The position numbers and the translations under genes were made by a program. 64,000 bases of DNA from contig DATATM010000031.1 in the NCBI GenBank assembly GCA_036268775.1, positions 124,001 through 188,000 on the forward strand, written 5' to 3'. The notes beneath the pieces were generated by a model, which saw nothing but the letters and a program-made list of their open reading frames with translations, did no database searches and was not told the origin of the DNA. This document shows, piece by piece, positions 7,787 to 16,537 of the stretch. Position 1 is the first letter of the stretch, and the number at the start of each line of letters is the position of its first letter. Source of the DNA: DASZIT01 sp036268775. Its GTDB lineage: Bacteria; Actinomycetota; Acidimicrobiia; Acidimicrobiales; RAAP-2.

Positions 7787-8613
7787 ACCTTCGGGGTGGG
7801 TCCGACAACCCAGGGCGGTTGAGCGGTGAGGTCGCGGTGGTGACGGGCTCGACCGGTCTCGGATCCGGGACCGAGATCGCCCGGGAGCTGGCGGCCGAGG
7901 GCGCCGAAGTCGTCGTCACCGGGCGCAATGAAGAGCGTGGCCGCCGCATCTGCAGGGAGATCACCGAATCCGGGGGGACGGCGGTCTGCGTGCCCGCTGA
8001 CCTTTCCAACCAGTCCGAGTGTCGGAGCCTCATCGGCGCCACCGTCGAGCGATTCGGCCGGCTCACCGTTCTCGTCCACTCCGCAGTGGCCACCATCGGC
8101 CCTCTGCACCTGGCCGCCAGTCCGGGTGGCGGGGACGGCCCCATCGCCGAGGTCACCGACGAGGCGTGGGAGCGGCAGCTGGCCATCAATCTCACCTCCT
8201 TTCTCTGGCTCTGCCGCCACGGCATTCCGGTCATGAGGGAGGCAGGCGGCGGGGCGATCGTGGCGATCGGATCCCGGGTCGGCGAGCGCGGTACCCCCAA
8301 TACGGCGGCCTACACCGCCAGCAAGGGCGCCCTCCACGCGCTGGCCCGGTCCGTTGCCGTCGACTACGCCGCCGACGGCATCCGGTGCAACACGGTCGCA
8401 GTCGGCTACATCGTGGACAAGGAGCGCGAGGGGATGCCGGACCCCGAGGTTCGGGAATGGATCGAGGGGATGCACCTCACCCGGCCGCCGACCGTGTCCG
8501 ACGTGGCCCGGGCGGTGGCCTACCTGGCCAGCCAGGACGCCGGCGCCATCACCGGGCACACCTTGATGGTCGACGGCGGCAACAGCATTGGTCGGGCCAA
8601 AGTCGTCGGATGA
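7783..8613 (+). CDS. Short-chain dehydrogenase/reductase (SDR)
   Basis: A 276-residue classical SDR. The cofactor motif is TGSTGLGSG, and the catalytic residues are Ser in IGSRVGERG followed by Tyr-Thr-Ala-Ser-Lys. The conserved C-terminal VDGG confirms the fold. GTG 7783 overlaps the stop of the amidohydrolase in a GTGA arrangement; a TTG at about 7818 closer to the Rossmann motif is an alternative. It probably oxidises an alcohol or reduces a ketone in the pathway of its operon. Confidence 0.88.
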   Translation: MNLRGGSDNPGRLSGEVAVVTGSTGLGSGTEIARELAAEGAEVVVTGRNEERGRRICREITESGGTAVCVPADLSNQSECRSLIGATVERFGRLTVLVHSAVATIGPLHLAASPGGGDGPIAEVTDEAWERQLAINLTSFLWLCRHGIPVMREAGGGAIVAIGSRVGERGTPNTAAYTASKGALHALARSVAVDYAADGIRCNTVAVGYIVDKEREGMPDPEVREWIEGMHLTRPPTVSDVARAVAYLASQDAGAITGHTLMVDGGNSIGRAKVVG

Positions 8614-10349
8614 AGGAGAGGGACGTGGACGTTGATCTGCTCATCACCAACGGCCGCGTCGTCGACGGCTCGGGTCGGGCGGGTCGCGAGGGTGCCGTCG
8701 CCATCAAGGACGGGAAGATCGTCGGGGTCGGCGATATCTCCGGGACGGCGGACCGGACGATCGACGCCGGAGGGCACATCGTCGCCCCCGGGTTCATCGA
8801 CATCCACACCCACTACGATCTCCAGCTCTTCTGGGACCCGCTGCTCAGCGTGTCGCCGCAGCACGGGGTGACCTCGGTGGTGTCAGGCAACTGCGGGTTC
8901 GGCATCGCCCCGGCCCGGCCCGAGCACCAGGACATGCTGCTGCGGACTTTGGAGCAGGTGGAAGGCATGCCCTATGCCACCACCCGCGCCGGTATGGGTG
9001 AACCGTGGCCGTTCGTCACCTTCCCCGAGTACCTCGACGCCGTCGAGCACCGGGGGACGGCCATCAATATCGGCTTCCTGTTCGGCCACACCGCCGCCCG
9101 GTTCTGGGCCATGGGGGAGGCGGCTCTCGATCGGACGGCCACGGCCGACGAGTTGGCCGTCATGGAAGACCTGGTCCGGGGAGCCATGGAAGCCGGGGCT
9201 CTGGGATTCTCGAGCTCGAACCATCGGGCCCACGTCGGCTACCTGGGTCGACCGGTCCCGAGCCGCCAGGCGAACCTGGACGAGTACATCGCCCTGGTCG
9301 CTGCCATGCAGGGCACCGGCCGGGGGGTGTTCGCCACCAACCACGGTCCGACCATGAACGACCGCGGGATGGGCGCGGTGATGGAGGCCACCGGATGCCG
9401 GATCAGCTGGTCCGGCATCCTGGCTGATGAAGGTCCGGAGGAGGGCGGGAAGAATGCCCACCATGCCTTCCTGACCTGGTTGGATGACCTCTGCGGACCC
9501 GGACACGACCTGATCGCCCAGGTGTCACCGCGACCCTTCACCATTCAGGCATCGCTGGCCCGCCCGTTCATGTTCGGACATGACGCCTGCGAGGTGCTTC
9601 ACATCCAGGTCCTCGACGAGATCATCGACCCCGTCTCGGCCATGACCGATCGGGAGATGATCGAGCACTACCGGCGGCCGCAGGTGGCACGGCGTTTCCG
9701 GGAACTGACCAGCTCGCCGGGATGGATGGGTCAGTGGGAGCGGATGACGGTGGCCGAGCACCCCGGTCGACCCGAGCTCACCGGGGTCCCCGTTCTCGAA
9801 TTGGCAGAGACGCAGGGCGTGCACCCGGCCGACATCATGCTCGAGCTCTCGCTGGAGGGCGGCCTGGCCACCAAGTTCGCCGTCTCCTACCTGAACGTCG
9901 ACGAGCAGGAAGTATCGCGATTGTTGCTGGACCCGCGGACCCGGCTCGGTCTGAGTGACGCCGGGGCCCACGTCGGCGACATCTGCGATGCCTGCTTTCC
10001 CACCTATCTTCTCCAGCACTGGGTGCGGGAGAAGGGCGAGATCACCCTCGAGCACGCCGTGCACATGTTGACGGCTCGGAGCGCCGAGGTGTACCGCATT
10101 GTCGATCGCGGTCTACTGGAACCGGGCCTGGCCGCGGACGTGGTCGTCTTCGACGCCGAGACGGTCGGCTGCCTGCCCACCCGCCGGGTCACCGACCTCC
10201 CCGCCGGGGGCTCCCGATTGGTGGTCGACGCGGTCGGCGTCGACCACGTCATCGTCAACGGCACCTCGATCCTCGAGGCCGGGCGACCCCTGGTCGAGTC
10301 CGGCGGCCCGTTGCCGGGGCACCTGTTGCGGAGCCGCCCGTCCGGCTGA
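8610..10349 (+). CDS. N-acyl-D-amino-acid deacylase-like amidohydrolase (amidohydrolase-3)
   Basis: A 579-residue amidohydrolase of the D-aminoacylase/dihydroorotase-like branch. It shows the small N-terminal beta-sandwich (VDLLITNGRVVDGSG), the metal motif GFIDIHTHYD, and GLSDAGAHVG near the C-terminus, the usual last metal ligand Asp. ATG 8610 overlaps the SDR stop; GTG 8625 after GGAGAGGG is an equally good candidate. In catabolic clusters such proteins often act on N-acyl or cyclic amide intermediates. It ends the operon starting at 5667. Confidence 0.88.
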   Translation: MKERDVDVDLLITNGRVVDGSGRAGREGAVAIKDGKIVGVGDISGTADRTIDAGGHIVAPGFIDIHTHYDLQLFWDPLLSVSPQHGVTSVVSGNCGFGIAPARPEHQDMLLRTLEQVEGMPYATTRAGMGEPWPFVTFPEYLDAVEHRGTAINIGFLFGHTAARFWAMGEAALDRTATADELAVMEDLVRGAMEAGALGFSSSNHRAHVGYLGRPVPSRQANLDEYIALVAAMQGTGRGVFATNHGPTMNDRGMGAVMEATGCRISWSGILADEGPEEGGKNAHHAFLTWLDDLCGPGHDLIAQVSPRPFTIQASLARPFMFGHDACEVLHIQVLDEIIDPVSAMTDREMIEHYRRPQVARRFRELTSSPGWMGQWERMTVAEHPGRPELTGVPVLELAETQGVHPADIMLELSLEGGLATKFAVSYLNVDEQEVSRLLLDPRTRLGLSDAGAHVGDICDACFPTYLLQHWVREKGEITLEHAVHMLTARSAEVYRIVDRGLLEPGLAADVVVFDAETVGCLPTRRVTDLPAGGSRLVVDAVGVDHVIVNGTSILEAGRPLVESGGPLPGHLLRSRPSG

Positions 10350-10403
10350 CCCGACTCCTACCGGAGAGGAGGTCCGCCCGGGACCGCCGCGACCGGAGCG
10401 CCG

Positions 10404-10901
10404 TCAGCCGGCGAAGACCCGCCCCGGGATGGGGACGCCGGGAACCGCCCCGGTCTTGTTGGTCGGCGCCAGACCCGGCGCCGGCTTCCCGTCGGCGGCG
10501 ACCCGGTTGGCGACGGCTTTCGGGATCCCCGATCCGGTCACGTCGGGCTTCCCGTCGGCATCGATGAGGGTGGTGTCGGCCGGCGCGCCGACCCGGATCA
10601 TGACCAGGTTGTCCTCCGCCGAGCTCCGGAAGGCGTAGGCGGCTCCTCTCGGCACCATCATGCCCTCGTAACTGCCGACCACCGTCTCGCTCTGGTCGGG
10701 GCCGACGAAAGTGGCCTCGCCGGCGAGGACCACGAACAGGTGGTCTTCGTCAGGGTGGGCGTGGACCCCGTTCTCGCCACCCGATGCATAGACCTTCACG
10801 TGGGCCCACAGTGAAGGGGCCTTGGCCAGGAGGGTCTGGGTGTTGCCGGCCGACAGCAAGGGCGTTCCCCGGAGGCTGAACTTCTCGGTCACCGCCGTCA
10901 T
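10404..10901 (-). CDS. Cupin-domain protein
   Basis: A 165-residue single-domain cupin. The first motif is GVHAHPDEDHLFVVLAGEATF, and the second covers VPRGAAYAFRSS. The two His, Asp and Glu of the first motif could bind a metal. The C-terminal ~40 residues are proline- and glycine-rich and probably disordered. ATG 10901 overlaps the stop of the amidohydrolase upstream by four bases, so it is the last gene of the minus operon that starts at 12510. Its reaction is not evident. Confidence 0.8.
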   Translation of the reverse strand: MTAVTEKFSLRGTPLLSAGNTQTLLAKAPSLWAHVKVYASGGENGVHAHPDEDHLFVVLAGEATFVGPDQSETVVGSYEGMMVPRGAAYAFRSSAEDNLVMIRVGAPADTTLIDADGKPDVTGSGIPKAVANRVAADGKPAPGLAPTNKTGAVPGVPIPGRVFAG

Positions 10902-11956
10902 CCTTCGGTCACCACGACATCGGGATCGATCCGGTAGAGGGCGCAGACGTTGCCGACCACCGCTTTCTGGTAACGCTCGTCGTCGAGGGCGGCCAGGTGG
11001 GTCCGGACGATCTCCCGGGAGTTGGGCCAGGTGGAGTTGCCGTGCGGGTAGTCGTTGGACCACATGAAGCAGTCGGGCCCGAGAGCGTCGATGACCATCG
11101 CCGCGTTGGGGTCACGGAAGAAGGTGGCCCGGATCTGGTCGGCGAAGCATTCCGAGGGGGGCCGGGACTGGGGCACCGGCACTTTCTCCCGCAGCCGGGC
11201 GTAGTAGTAATCGAGCTGGTCCACCAGGAACGGGGCCCAGGCGATCTCGTTCTCGACCAGCACCAAGCGCATCTCCCGGTGCCGGTCGAGCGCGCCGGAG
11301 AGGATGAGCTCCAACAAGGCGTCGGCCGCCGCCAGCCACTTCAGATTGATCGAACGCCGGTAGAGGGCGAGCCCGGCAGCGGAGAGATCGCTGCCCTGGC
11401 TATAGATGTCCAGGCTGTAATCGTGGCCGGAGAGGATGTGCAGGCTGACCGGCAGGTTCAGCTTGGCCGCCGTCTCCCACAACGGGTCGTAGTGCGACGA
11501 GGCGAACGGGAGGTCGGGATGCGGCGACTGCCACACCTGGATGCCCCGGAGGCCGGCCCGCTGGCAGCGGATGGCTTCCTCGACCGCCAGGTCCATGTCA
11601 TAGACGGAGATGAGCCCGACGCCGAGGAGCCGCTCCGGGTTGGCGCTGACATAGTCGGCCAGCCAATCGTTGTAGAGGCGGAAGCACTCCCGTTGGACCT
11701 CGGGGGAATCGAGGCCGAATAAGCGGAGCGCCAGGGAGGGGTACAGCACCTCGGCGCTGACTCCGTCCTCGCCCATCTCGTCAAGGCGGGCCTTGGAATC
11801 GAACCCGCCGGGACGCTGGGAGAAGGTCCCGGGGGTCGCCCCCCAGTAGTCGGTGGGAAGGACGTCGGCCCAGAGGGCGACGGGCTCGATGACGTGGGAA
11901 TCGGCGGATATCAGTCCGACCGCCGTCCGGCTGGTGGCAGGTAGCGTTGAGGTCAT
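10898..11956 (-). CDS. Amidohydrolase family 2
   Basis: A 352-residue TIM-barrel hydrolase like those at 6560 and 30008. The metal motif is SADSHVIEP, the middle contains YNDWLADYVSANPERL and VSLHILSGHD, and the C-terminal SNDYPHGNSTWPNS holds the catalytic Asp. It overlaps both neighbours by four bases: the F420-type oxidoreductase before it and the cupin after it. This tight unit suggests that the three proteins handle one compound. Confidence 0.9.
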   Translation of the reverse strand: MTSTLPATSRTAVGLISADSHVIEPVALWADVLPTDYWGATPGTFSQRPGGFDSKARLDEMGEDGVSAEVLYPSLALRLFGLDSPEVQRECFRLYNDWLADYVSANPERLLGVGLISVYDMDLAVEEAIRCQRAGLRGIQVWQSPHPDLPFASSHYDPLWETAAKLNLPVSLHILSGHDYSLDIYSQGSDLSAAGLALYRRSINLKWLAAADALLELILSGALDRHREMRLVLVENEIAWAPFLVDQLDYYYARLREKVPVPQSRPPSECFADQIRATFFRDPNAAMVIDALGPDCFMWSNDYPHGNSTWPNSREIVRTHLAALDDERYQKAVVGNVCALYRIDPDVVVTEG

Positions 11957-12510
11957 GGACGTTCCTTCTTTCGTGACGAGTTCAGGCGCGGGCTGAGGAT
12001 GACGATGGGCATCTCCCGGCCGAGCAGTTGGGTCCGGTTCTCATAGGCCTGGGCATAGGGACGGGTGATGAGCACGGTGGAAAGTGCCCGGGCCCGCTCC
12101 TCACCGGCCGCTACCCGGCCGAGGGCGGCCCGGTCCTGGCGCCGGACCCGCATCCAGCAGCGGGGTTCGGCCCGGAGGTTCTCCACCCAGGAGGGGTCGG
12201 CACTGCCACCCGAGTTCGAGCCGATGACGACCAGCTCGCCGTCGCCGAACGGGTGATAGGGAAGGACGGTTTCCCGCAGCATCCCGCTGCTTCGGCCGAT
12301 GGTGGTGAGCAGGAGGCAAGGGGTGTAGGACACATGGCGAAGCTTGCAGTTCTGCCAGGCCAGGTAGGAGAACCCGGTGAGGTGGACCACCCGCTTGTCG
12401 GCGACGAGGGCCTTCCGGCCCCGGATCCGCCACCACTGGTTTGGGATCACCGGCTCCAGTCCCGGGCGGACCTGTGGGTCAGGCCCTGACCGGAGATGCA
12501 TGCCACCCAT
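11953..12510 (-). CDS. Deazaflavin (F420)-dependent nitroreductase-family oxidoreductase, Ddn-like
   Basis: A 185-residue split-beta-barrel protein of the Ddn/F420H2-dependent reductase family. Typical signatures are LLLTTIGRSSGMLRETVLPY and VVIGSNSGG followed by PSWVENLRAEP. Family members reduce quinones, nitro groups or activated alkenes with F420H2 and often sit at the membrane. The open frame runs back to 12561, but that would place the start inside the promoter dyad; ATG 12510 has GGGGAGG seven bases upstream and is preferred. It is the first gene of a three-gene operon. Confidence 0.88.
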   Translation of the reverse strand: MGGMHLRSGPDPQVRPGLEPVIPNQWWRIRGRKALVADKRVVHLTGFSYLAWQNCKLRHVSYTPCLLLTTIGRSSGMLRETVLPYHPFGDGELVVIGSNSGGSADPSWVENLRAEPRCWMRVRRQDRAALGRVAAGEERARALSTVLITRPYAQAYENRTQLLGREMPIVILSPRLNSSRKKERP

Positions 12511-12559
12511 TCGACACCCTCCCCAGGTCCCTCGGCGAGGTGCCGGGAGTCCTTTAGTC

Positions 12560-12592
12560 AAATAAGTTAGCTATTTAACCGGGCGGGAGCAA
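12560..12592 (-). promoter_or_regulatory. Promoter with perfect-arm AAATA-N7-TATTT dyad (Ddn-like operon)
   Basis: On the minus strand TTGCTC (12592-12587) and TAACTT (12569-12564) are spaced by 17 bases. The dyad with arms AAATA (12560-12564) and TATTT (12572-12576) overlaps the -10. It has the same geometry as the site at 4264-4280, in front of an unrelated operon. Confidence 0.6.
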
Positions 12593-12686
12593 GCGCCGGT
12601 GTGGCGGTGCTCACCGTTGAGGTGGTTCGGTAATTGGGTGCCGCCCGGCGGAGGACGGAGTGCCGACGCCGGCCCGCCGGCTGGCT

Positions 12687-13091
12687 TCAGGCGGCGAGGG
12701 TGTCGACCAGCAGCTGCGGCTCGGAGCCACGGGTGCTGGTCGGGGCGAGCTGTCCGAGGACGCTGAGCGCGGCGGTGAGATAGCGGCCTTTGGACACCCC
12801 GAATGGCAACCGGTCCGGGGGGCGGATGCCAACCCGGATGGCGCCGGCACCGGCCGGGGCGACTTCGAGGTGGATCGGCACCGTCACCGGAAATCCGCCT
12901 TTGAGCTGCAGGGTGGCCGGGACCGAGCGGAACCCGGCGCTCGGCAGGGTGTAGGTGGGGAGATTGCCGGTCAGGGTCACGACGCCCAGGTCGGAGGCGA
13001 TGCGCACCCCTTTGGTCCGGGTGGGGAGCTGGTCGTACTCGGCATCAACCATGCCCGACACATACATGATCGATCGCGTGCCCTGGTCCAT
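12687..13091 (-). CDS. Conserved hypothetical protein downstream of AtuA/DUF4387
   Basis: A 134-residue protein that I do not recognise. It looks like a beta-rich domain (GVVTLTGNLPTYTLPS, FPVTVPIHLEVAPAGAG, AIRVGIRPPDRLPF), followed by a hydrophobic helix. No signal peptide is visible. ATG 13091, with AGGTG at the right distance, is preferred to the longer frame. A gap of 108 bases separates it from DUF4387, and a TAAACT hexamer at 13134-13129 could be its own -10. Position suggests a link to the AtuA operon. Confidence 0.6.
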   Translation of the reverse strand: MDQGTRSIMYVSGMVDAEYDQLPTRTKGVRIASDLGVVTLTGNLPTYTLPSAGFRSVPATLQLKGGFPVTVPIHLEVAPAGAGAIRVGIRPPDRLPFGVSKGRYLTAALSVLGQLAPTSTRGSEPQLLVDTLAA

Positions 13092-13199
13092 CGTTCGCAC
13101 CTGATTTCGCTGGTTGACTACTGGGTCCAGTTTAGTGTGCGTCTCCTCCCCGCCATCCGTCAAACAGCTAATGGCGATTCCTCCAATCTCTAAAGCAGA

Positions 13200-13526
13200 T
13201 CAGGGGGGAATCTCCACCCCGGCGACCTCGACATCCAGGAGGGGCGCGAACTGCTGGACTCCGTCGAAGTCGGTCTCGTCGGGACCGCCGGAGGCGGTAC
13301 GGCGGGGGATGGTCACCTTGATGGTCCGGACCTGGTCGCAGTCGTAGATGGAGACGCCGGTGGCCTCGACCCCGTAGAGGCGGGCGAAGAGGGAGGGGTT
13401 GAGCGCCCGGGATCGGCGGACCGCGTCGTAGGTGGCCAGGTCCGGGAAAACGATGTCGAAGGTGATCCACGACGCCCCGGCATTGGCGCTCTTGAGCGCC
13501 TGGGTGAGGTCGGCGAGCCGGGCCAT
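13200..13526 (-). CDS. DUF4387 family protein
   Basis: A 108-residue protein with the start MARLADLTQALKSANAGASW and the FDIVFPDLATYDAV segment typical of DUF4387, the usual small partner of AtuA-family proteins. The start overlaps the AtuA stop in ATGA form. The pair is known from acyclic terpene utilisation clusters and from several unexplained catabolic loci. The biochemical role is not settled; a subunit of the AtuA-type enzyme is likely. Confidence 0.85.
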   Translation of the reverse strand: MARLADLTQALKSANAGASWITFDIVFPDLATYDAVRRSRALNPSLFARLYGVEATGVSIYDCDQVRTIKVTIPRRTASGGPDETDFDGVQQFAPLLDVEVAGVEIPP

Positions 13527-14920
13527 CAGACCTCGACCAGCTCGATCCGGAACGGGTCCCGCTCGTCTTCGACATCGAGGATGTGCCACACGCTCCACTC
13601 GTAGACGGCGCCTCCCCGGAAGACATTGGGCGAGAACGGATAGGCGAAGTTGCCGCCTCCCCCCAACTTCCCGGTGAAGTCGAGTCGGGAACCGGTGGCT
13701 CCGGCCCGGCCGGCCACCGCCACCGCGATGTCCTCGGTGTCGCCCACCACGTCGACCACCAGCCCCACCTCCCGGGGGGGCTGATCGGCCTGGGGCTCGA
13801 GGTCGCCGAGGACGGCGTTGTGGCCGTAGGGACGGAAGCGCATCGACCATTGTTCGGGGCGGATCCCGAGGCTGGCCACCACCCGCTCCAGCAGCTGGCG
13901 GAAGTCGTGGAGGAACCCGTCGAGTTCAGCCAGGAGTCTCGGGTCGCGCATCCCGGCGATCATGATGGCGCGATAGCCAACCAGGCGGGCGCCCTCGATC
14001 TTGATGGACGGCCGGTCGGCCGGCTCGAACCGGCTCCCGGTGACCCGGACGGTGCGGTCGTCGAGCTGCTCGTAGCGGGCGTCCCCGGCGGCGATGGCCC
14101 CGGAGGGCTGGACGATGGCGAAGGGGTCCGGGTTCTCGTGCATGGTGACCCGGGCCACGCTTTCGGTGGTGCACCGGACGCCGGGCAGCATCGGCTCCAC
14201 GGTGAAGTGGTCGGCGCGGACGGTGCCGAGCACCGGCGAGCCCTTGGCCGGTTCGGTGGTGGCCAGGTAGCCCTTGTCGATGCTCTTGGCCGCGTGCCAC
14301 GACGAGGCCGCCGGCATCCCGCGGCGCAGCGCTTCGCAGGCGTAGATGGCCGGGTCGGCGCACCGCCCGGCCAGCACCACATCCGCCCCGGTGTCGAGGG
14401 CGTCGATCAGCGCCCCGGCTCCGAGCATGCCGACGATGGCGGTCGACCCGTCGATGGCCTCATGGGTGAGGTCAGGTACCGGACCCAGCGAGGTGACCCG
14501 GCCTTCGTCGAGGGCCCGGTGGACCAGGGCGGGGTCGAGATCGGCATGGACGAGGGCGACTTTCAACCGCATCCCGGCGTGGCCGGCCAACTCCGCGACC
14601 ATGGTACGGAAACCCTCGAGGTGGGGAGCCCCACCGGCGCCACCGCAGGATCCGATGACCAGGGGCGCCTCCACCGTCTTGGCGCCGACGAGCATGATGC
14701 CGAGGTCACGCTCGGAGGAGAGCTTGGACTTGGGATCGCGTCCCCCGCCGAGGAAGGCGGGCCCGAAGTCGGTGCTCCCGGAGTCACAGCCGATGAGGTG
14801 TGGCTCCCGTTCCAATCCGAGTTGGAAGCCCCGGCGGGAGAAGCCGAAGCCGATAACGCAATTGGCCAGGAGCCTGACCTCGTCGTGGTTGCCGGCGTGG
14901 CCAGTTCCCGCTCCGCTCAT
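13526..14920 (-). CDS. Acyclic terpene utilisation AtuA family protein (DUF1446)
   Basis: A 464-residue protein. The conserved start VIGFGFSRRGFQ, the DSGSTDFGPAFLGGG motif, and LVIGSCGGAGGAPHLEGF are hallmarks of AtuA/DUF1446. AtuA belongs to the Pseudomonas acyclic terpene (citronellol/geraniol) locus, but homologues appear in many catabolic clusters and no reaction is firmly assigned. It overlaps ALDH upstream and DUF4387 downstream by four bases each, so ALDH, AtuA and DUF4387 form one translationally coupled unit. Confidence 0.88.
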   Translation of the reverse strand: MSGAGTGHAGNHDEVRLLANCVIGFGFSRRGFQLGLEREPHLIGCDSGSTDFGPAFLGGGRDPKSKLSSERDLGIMLVGAKTVEAPLVIGSCGGAGGAPHLEGFRTMVAELAGHAGMRLKVALVHADLDPALVHRALDEGRVTSLGPVPDLTHEAIDGSTAIVGMLGAGALIDALDTGADVVLAGRCADPAIYACEALRRGMPAASSWHAAKSIDKGYLATTEPAKGSPVLGTVRADHFTVEPMLPGVRCTTESVARVTMHENPDPFAIVQPSGAIAAGDARYEQLDDRTVRVTGSRFEPADRPSIKIEGARLVGYRAIMIAGMRDPRLLAELDGFLHDFRQLLERVVASLGIRPEQWSMRFRPYGHNAVLGDLEPQADQPPREVGLVVDVVGDTEDIAVAVAGRAGATGSRLDFTGKLGGGGNFAYPFSPNVFRGGAVYEWSVWHILDVEDERDPFRIELVEV

Positions 14921-16380
14921 TGGCTGAAGTCGACCTGAACGCTCTTCACCTGGGTCATCTCCAGGAAGGCGGTCCGGCCGTTCTCCCGGCCATACCCGCT
15001 CTCCTTGACCCCGCCGAAGGGGAAGGCGGGATCCCCACCCCGGTAGTTGTTGACCCAGACGGTGCCGACGTTCAGCTCGCCGGCCATGCGATGGGCCCGA
15101 CCCAGGTCCCGGGTCCACACCCCGGCGGCCAACCCGTAACGGGTGTCGTTGGCGATGCGCAGGGCCTCGTCCTCGTCGGCGAAGGAGAAGACGGAGAGGA
15201 CCGGACCGAACACCTCTTCCTGGGCGATGGTCATGTCGGGGCGGACGTCGGCGAAGACGGTGGGCGAGAACAGCAACGAATCGCCCTCGATCCCTTTCGG
15301 GGTCGGCGGCTGTACCCCGCCGCACACCAGGGTGGCCCCCTCATCCTGGGCCACGGACACGAAGTGCCGGACCCGGGCCAGCTGCTGTGGCGTGCACAGC
15401 GGGCCCATGTCGGTGTCCGGATCCCCGGGGTCACCCACCACCAGCTTGTCGATCCCGTTCAGGACCCGCTCGAGGACCGCGGCGTAGACGGGGGCATGGA
15501 TGAGCGCCCGGGATCCGGCCACGCAGGACTGGCCGGCCCCGCCGGTGATGCCGCTGACGATGCTGGCGGCGGCCCGGTCGAGGTCGGCGTCGTCGAAGAT
15601 GATGTTCGGCGACTTGCCGCCCAGTTCCAAGATGACCGGGACCAGACGGGCGGCGCCCTGCCCGGCCACGATCCGACCGGCTTCCGGGCTGCCGGTGAAG
15701 ATGATCTTGCGGACATCGGGATGGTTGCTGACCGCGGCCCCGACCACCGGTCCCAGTCCGGTGACGATGTTCACCACGCCGGGCGGAAAGCCGGCTTCAT
15801 CGGCCAGTTGGCCGAACTCCAGTACCGAACAGGAGGCGTACTCCGACGGCTTCACCACCAGGACGTTCCCGGCCGCCAGGGCCGGCGCGCAACTCTGGCC
15901 CATGATCTGGAGCGGGGTGTTCCAGGGGACCTGGACGCCGAGGACGCCGAAGGGTTGCCGGATCGAGTAGCTGACCAGGTCGGGGCGCCCACCGGTCTGG
16001 ATCTCGCCGTCGTCCATGGTCATCGCCAGCCCGGCGGCGTAGCGGTAGTAGGCGGGGTTGGCCCGGTTGGCCCCCAGCGACTCGCGGATGGTCTTGCCGT
16101 TGTCCCGGCTCTCGACGCCCGACAGCCGCTCGACGTGTTGCTCCAGGAGATCGGCCAGCTTCAGCAGCGCCAGGGACCGCTTCCGGGGGTCGTGCCTCCA
16201 CCACGAATCCCGAAAGGCTTCCTGCGACGAACGGACGGCTCGGTCGACATCCTCGGGGGTGGCGGCCGGGATGGTGGCCCACACCTTGCGGCTGTAGGGC
16301 TCGAGGGCGTCGAGGGTCTCCCCTGACGAGGAAGGGCTCTGAGCTCCGTTGATCCACATCTGGTACGTCTCGACAGCCAT
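14917..16380 (-). CDS. NAD(P)-dependent aldehyde dehydrogenase
   Basis: A 487-residue ALDH. Visible features are the cofactor-binding GVQVPWNTPLQIM, the Glu in LELGGKSPN, the nucleophile Cys286 in GAGQSCVAG, and EEVFGPVLSV and FPFGGVKESGYGREN near the C-terminus. It oxidises an aldehyde to the acid, probably the product of a P450 or SDR step. ATG 16380 has GGAGGAGAC upstream. It is the first gene of the minus operon with AtuA, and divergent from the P450-ferredoxin operon. Confidence 0.95.
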   Translation of the reverse strand: MAVETYQMWINGAQSPSSSGETLDALEPYSRKVWATIPAATPEDVDRAVRSSQEAFRDSWWRHDPRKRSLALLKLADLLEQHVERLSGVESRDNGKTIRESLGANRANPAYYRYAAGLAMTMDDGEIQTGGRPDLVSYSIRQPFGVLGVQVPWNTPLQIMGQSCAPALAAGNVLVVKPSEYASCSVLEFGQLADEAGFPPGVVNIVTGLGPVVGAAVSNHPDVRKIIFTGSPEAGRIVAGQGAARLVPVILELGGKSPNIIFDDADLDRAAASIVSGITGGAGQSCVAGSRALIHAPVYAAVLERVLNGIDKLVVGDPGDPDTDMGPLCTPQQLARVRHFVSVAQDEGATLVCGGVQPPTPKGIEGDSLLFSPTVFADVRPDMTIAQEEVFGPVLSVFSFADEDEALRIANDTRYGLAAGVWTRDLGRAHRMAGELNVGTVWVNNYRGGDPAFPFGGVKESGYGRENGRTAFLEMTQVKSVQVDFSQ

Positions 16381-16446
16381 GTCTCCTCCACCGTTCTCGT
16401 GCCGTCGCCCGGCCCCGGGCGGCTGTCCCAGTGTGGGATAAAGATG

Positions 16447-16475
16447 TAACCTAGTCAAACAAATACCCGCTTCAA
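16447..16475. promoter_or_regulatory. Divergent promoter island between ALDH and P450 operons
   Basis: AT-rich island in a GC-rich gap. On the minus strand TTGAAG (16475-16470) and TAGGTT (16453-16448) are spaced by 16 bases, a plausible ALDH promoter. On the plus strand TAACCT (16447-16452) is a candidate -10, with a poor -35. The two -10s coincide, so the operons could not fire at once. The island contains TAACCTA, part of the CTATTTA-type motif (reverse complement TAGGTTA). Confidence 0.45.
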
Positions 16476-16537
16476 TCGTGGAGCCGGGCGGTCGCGAGTC
16501 CGGTGGGCCGGGGCCCGGACCGACGACCAGGGGAGTG

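Noticed and set aside
10371..10385. GGTCC-GCCCG-GGACC hairpin between convergent genes
   Set aside because: A five-pair stem without a T-run. It could be part of a terminator but is too weak to call in such GC-rich sequence.
13583..16326. Long open frames on the plus strand opposite AtuA and ALDH
   Set aside because: They mirror minus-strand genes with clear catalytic motifs. Their translations are rich in Gly, Pro, Arg and Asp without any family pattern, the normal shadow of high-GC coding sequence.
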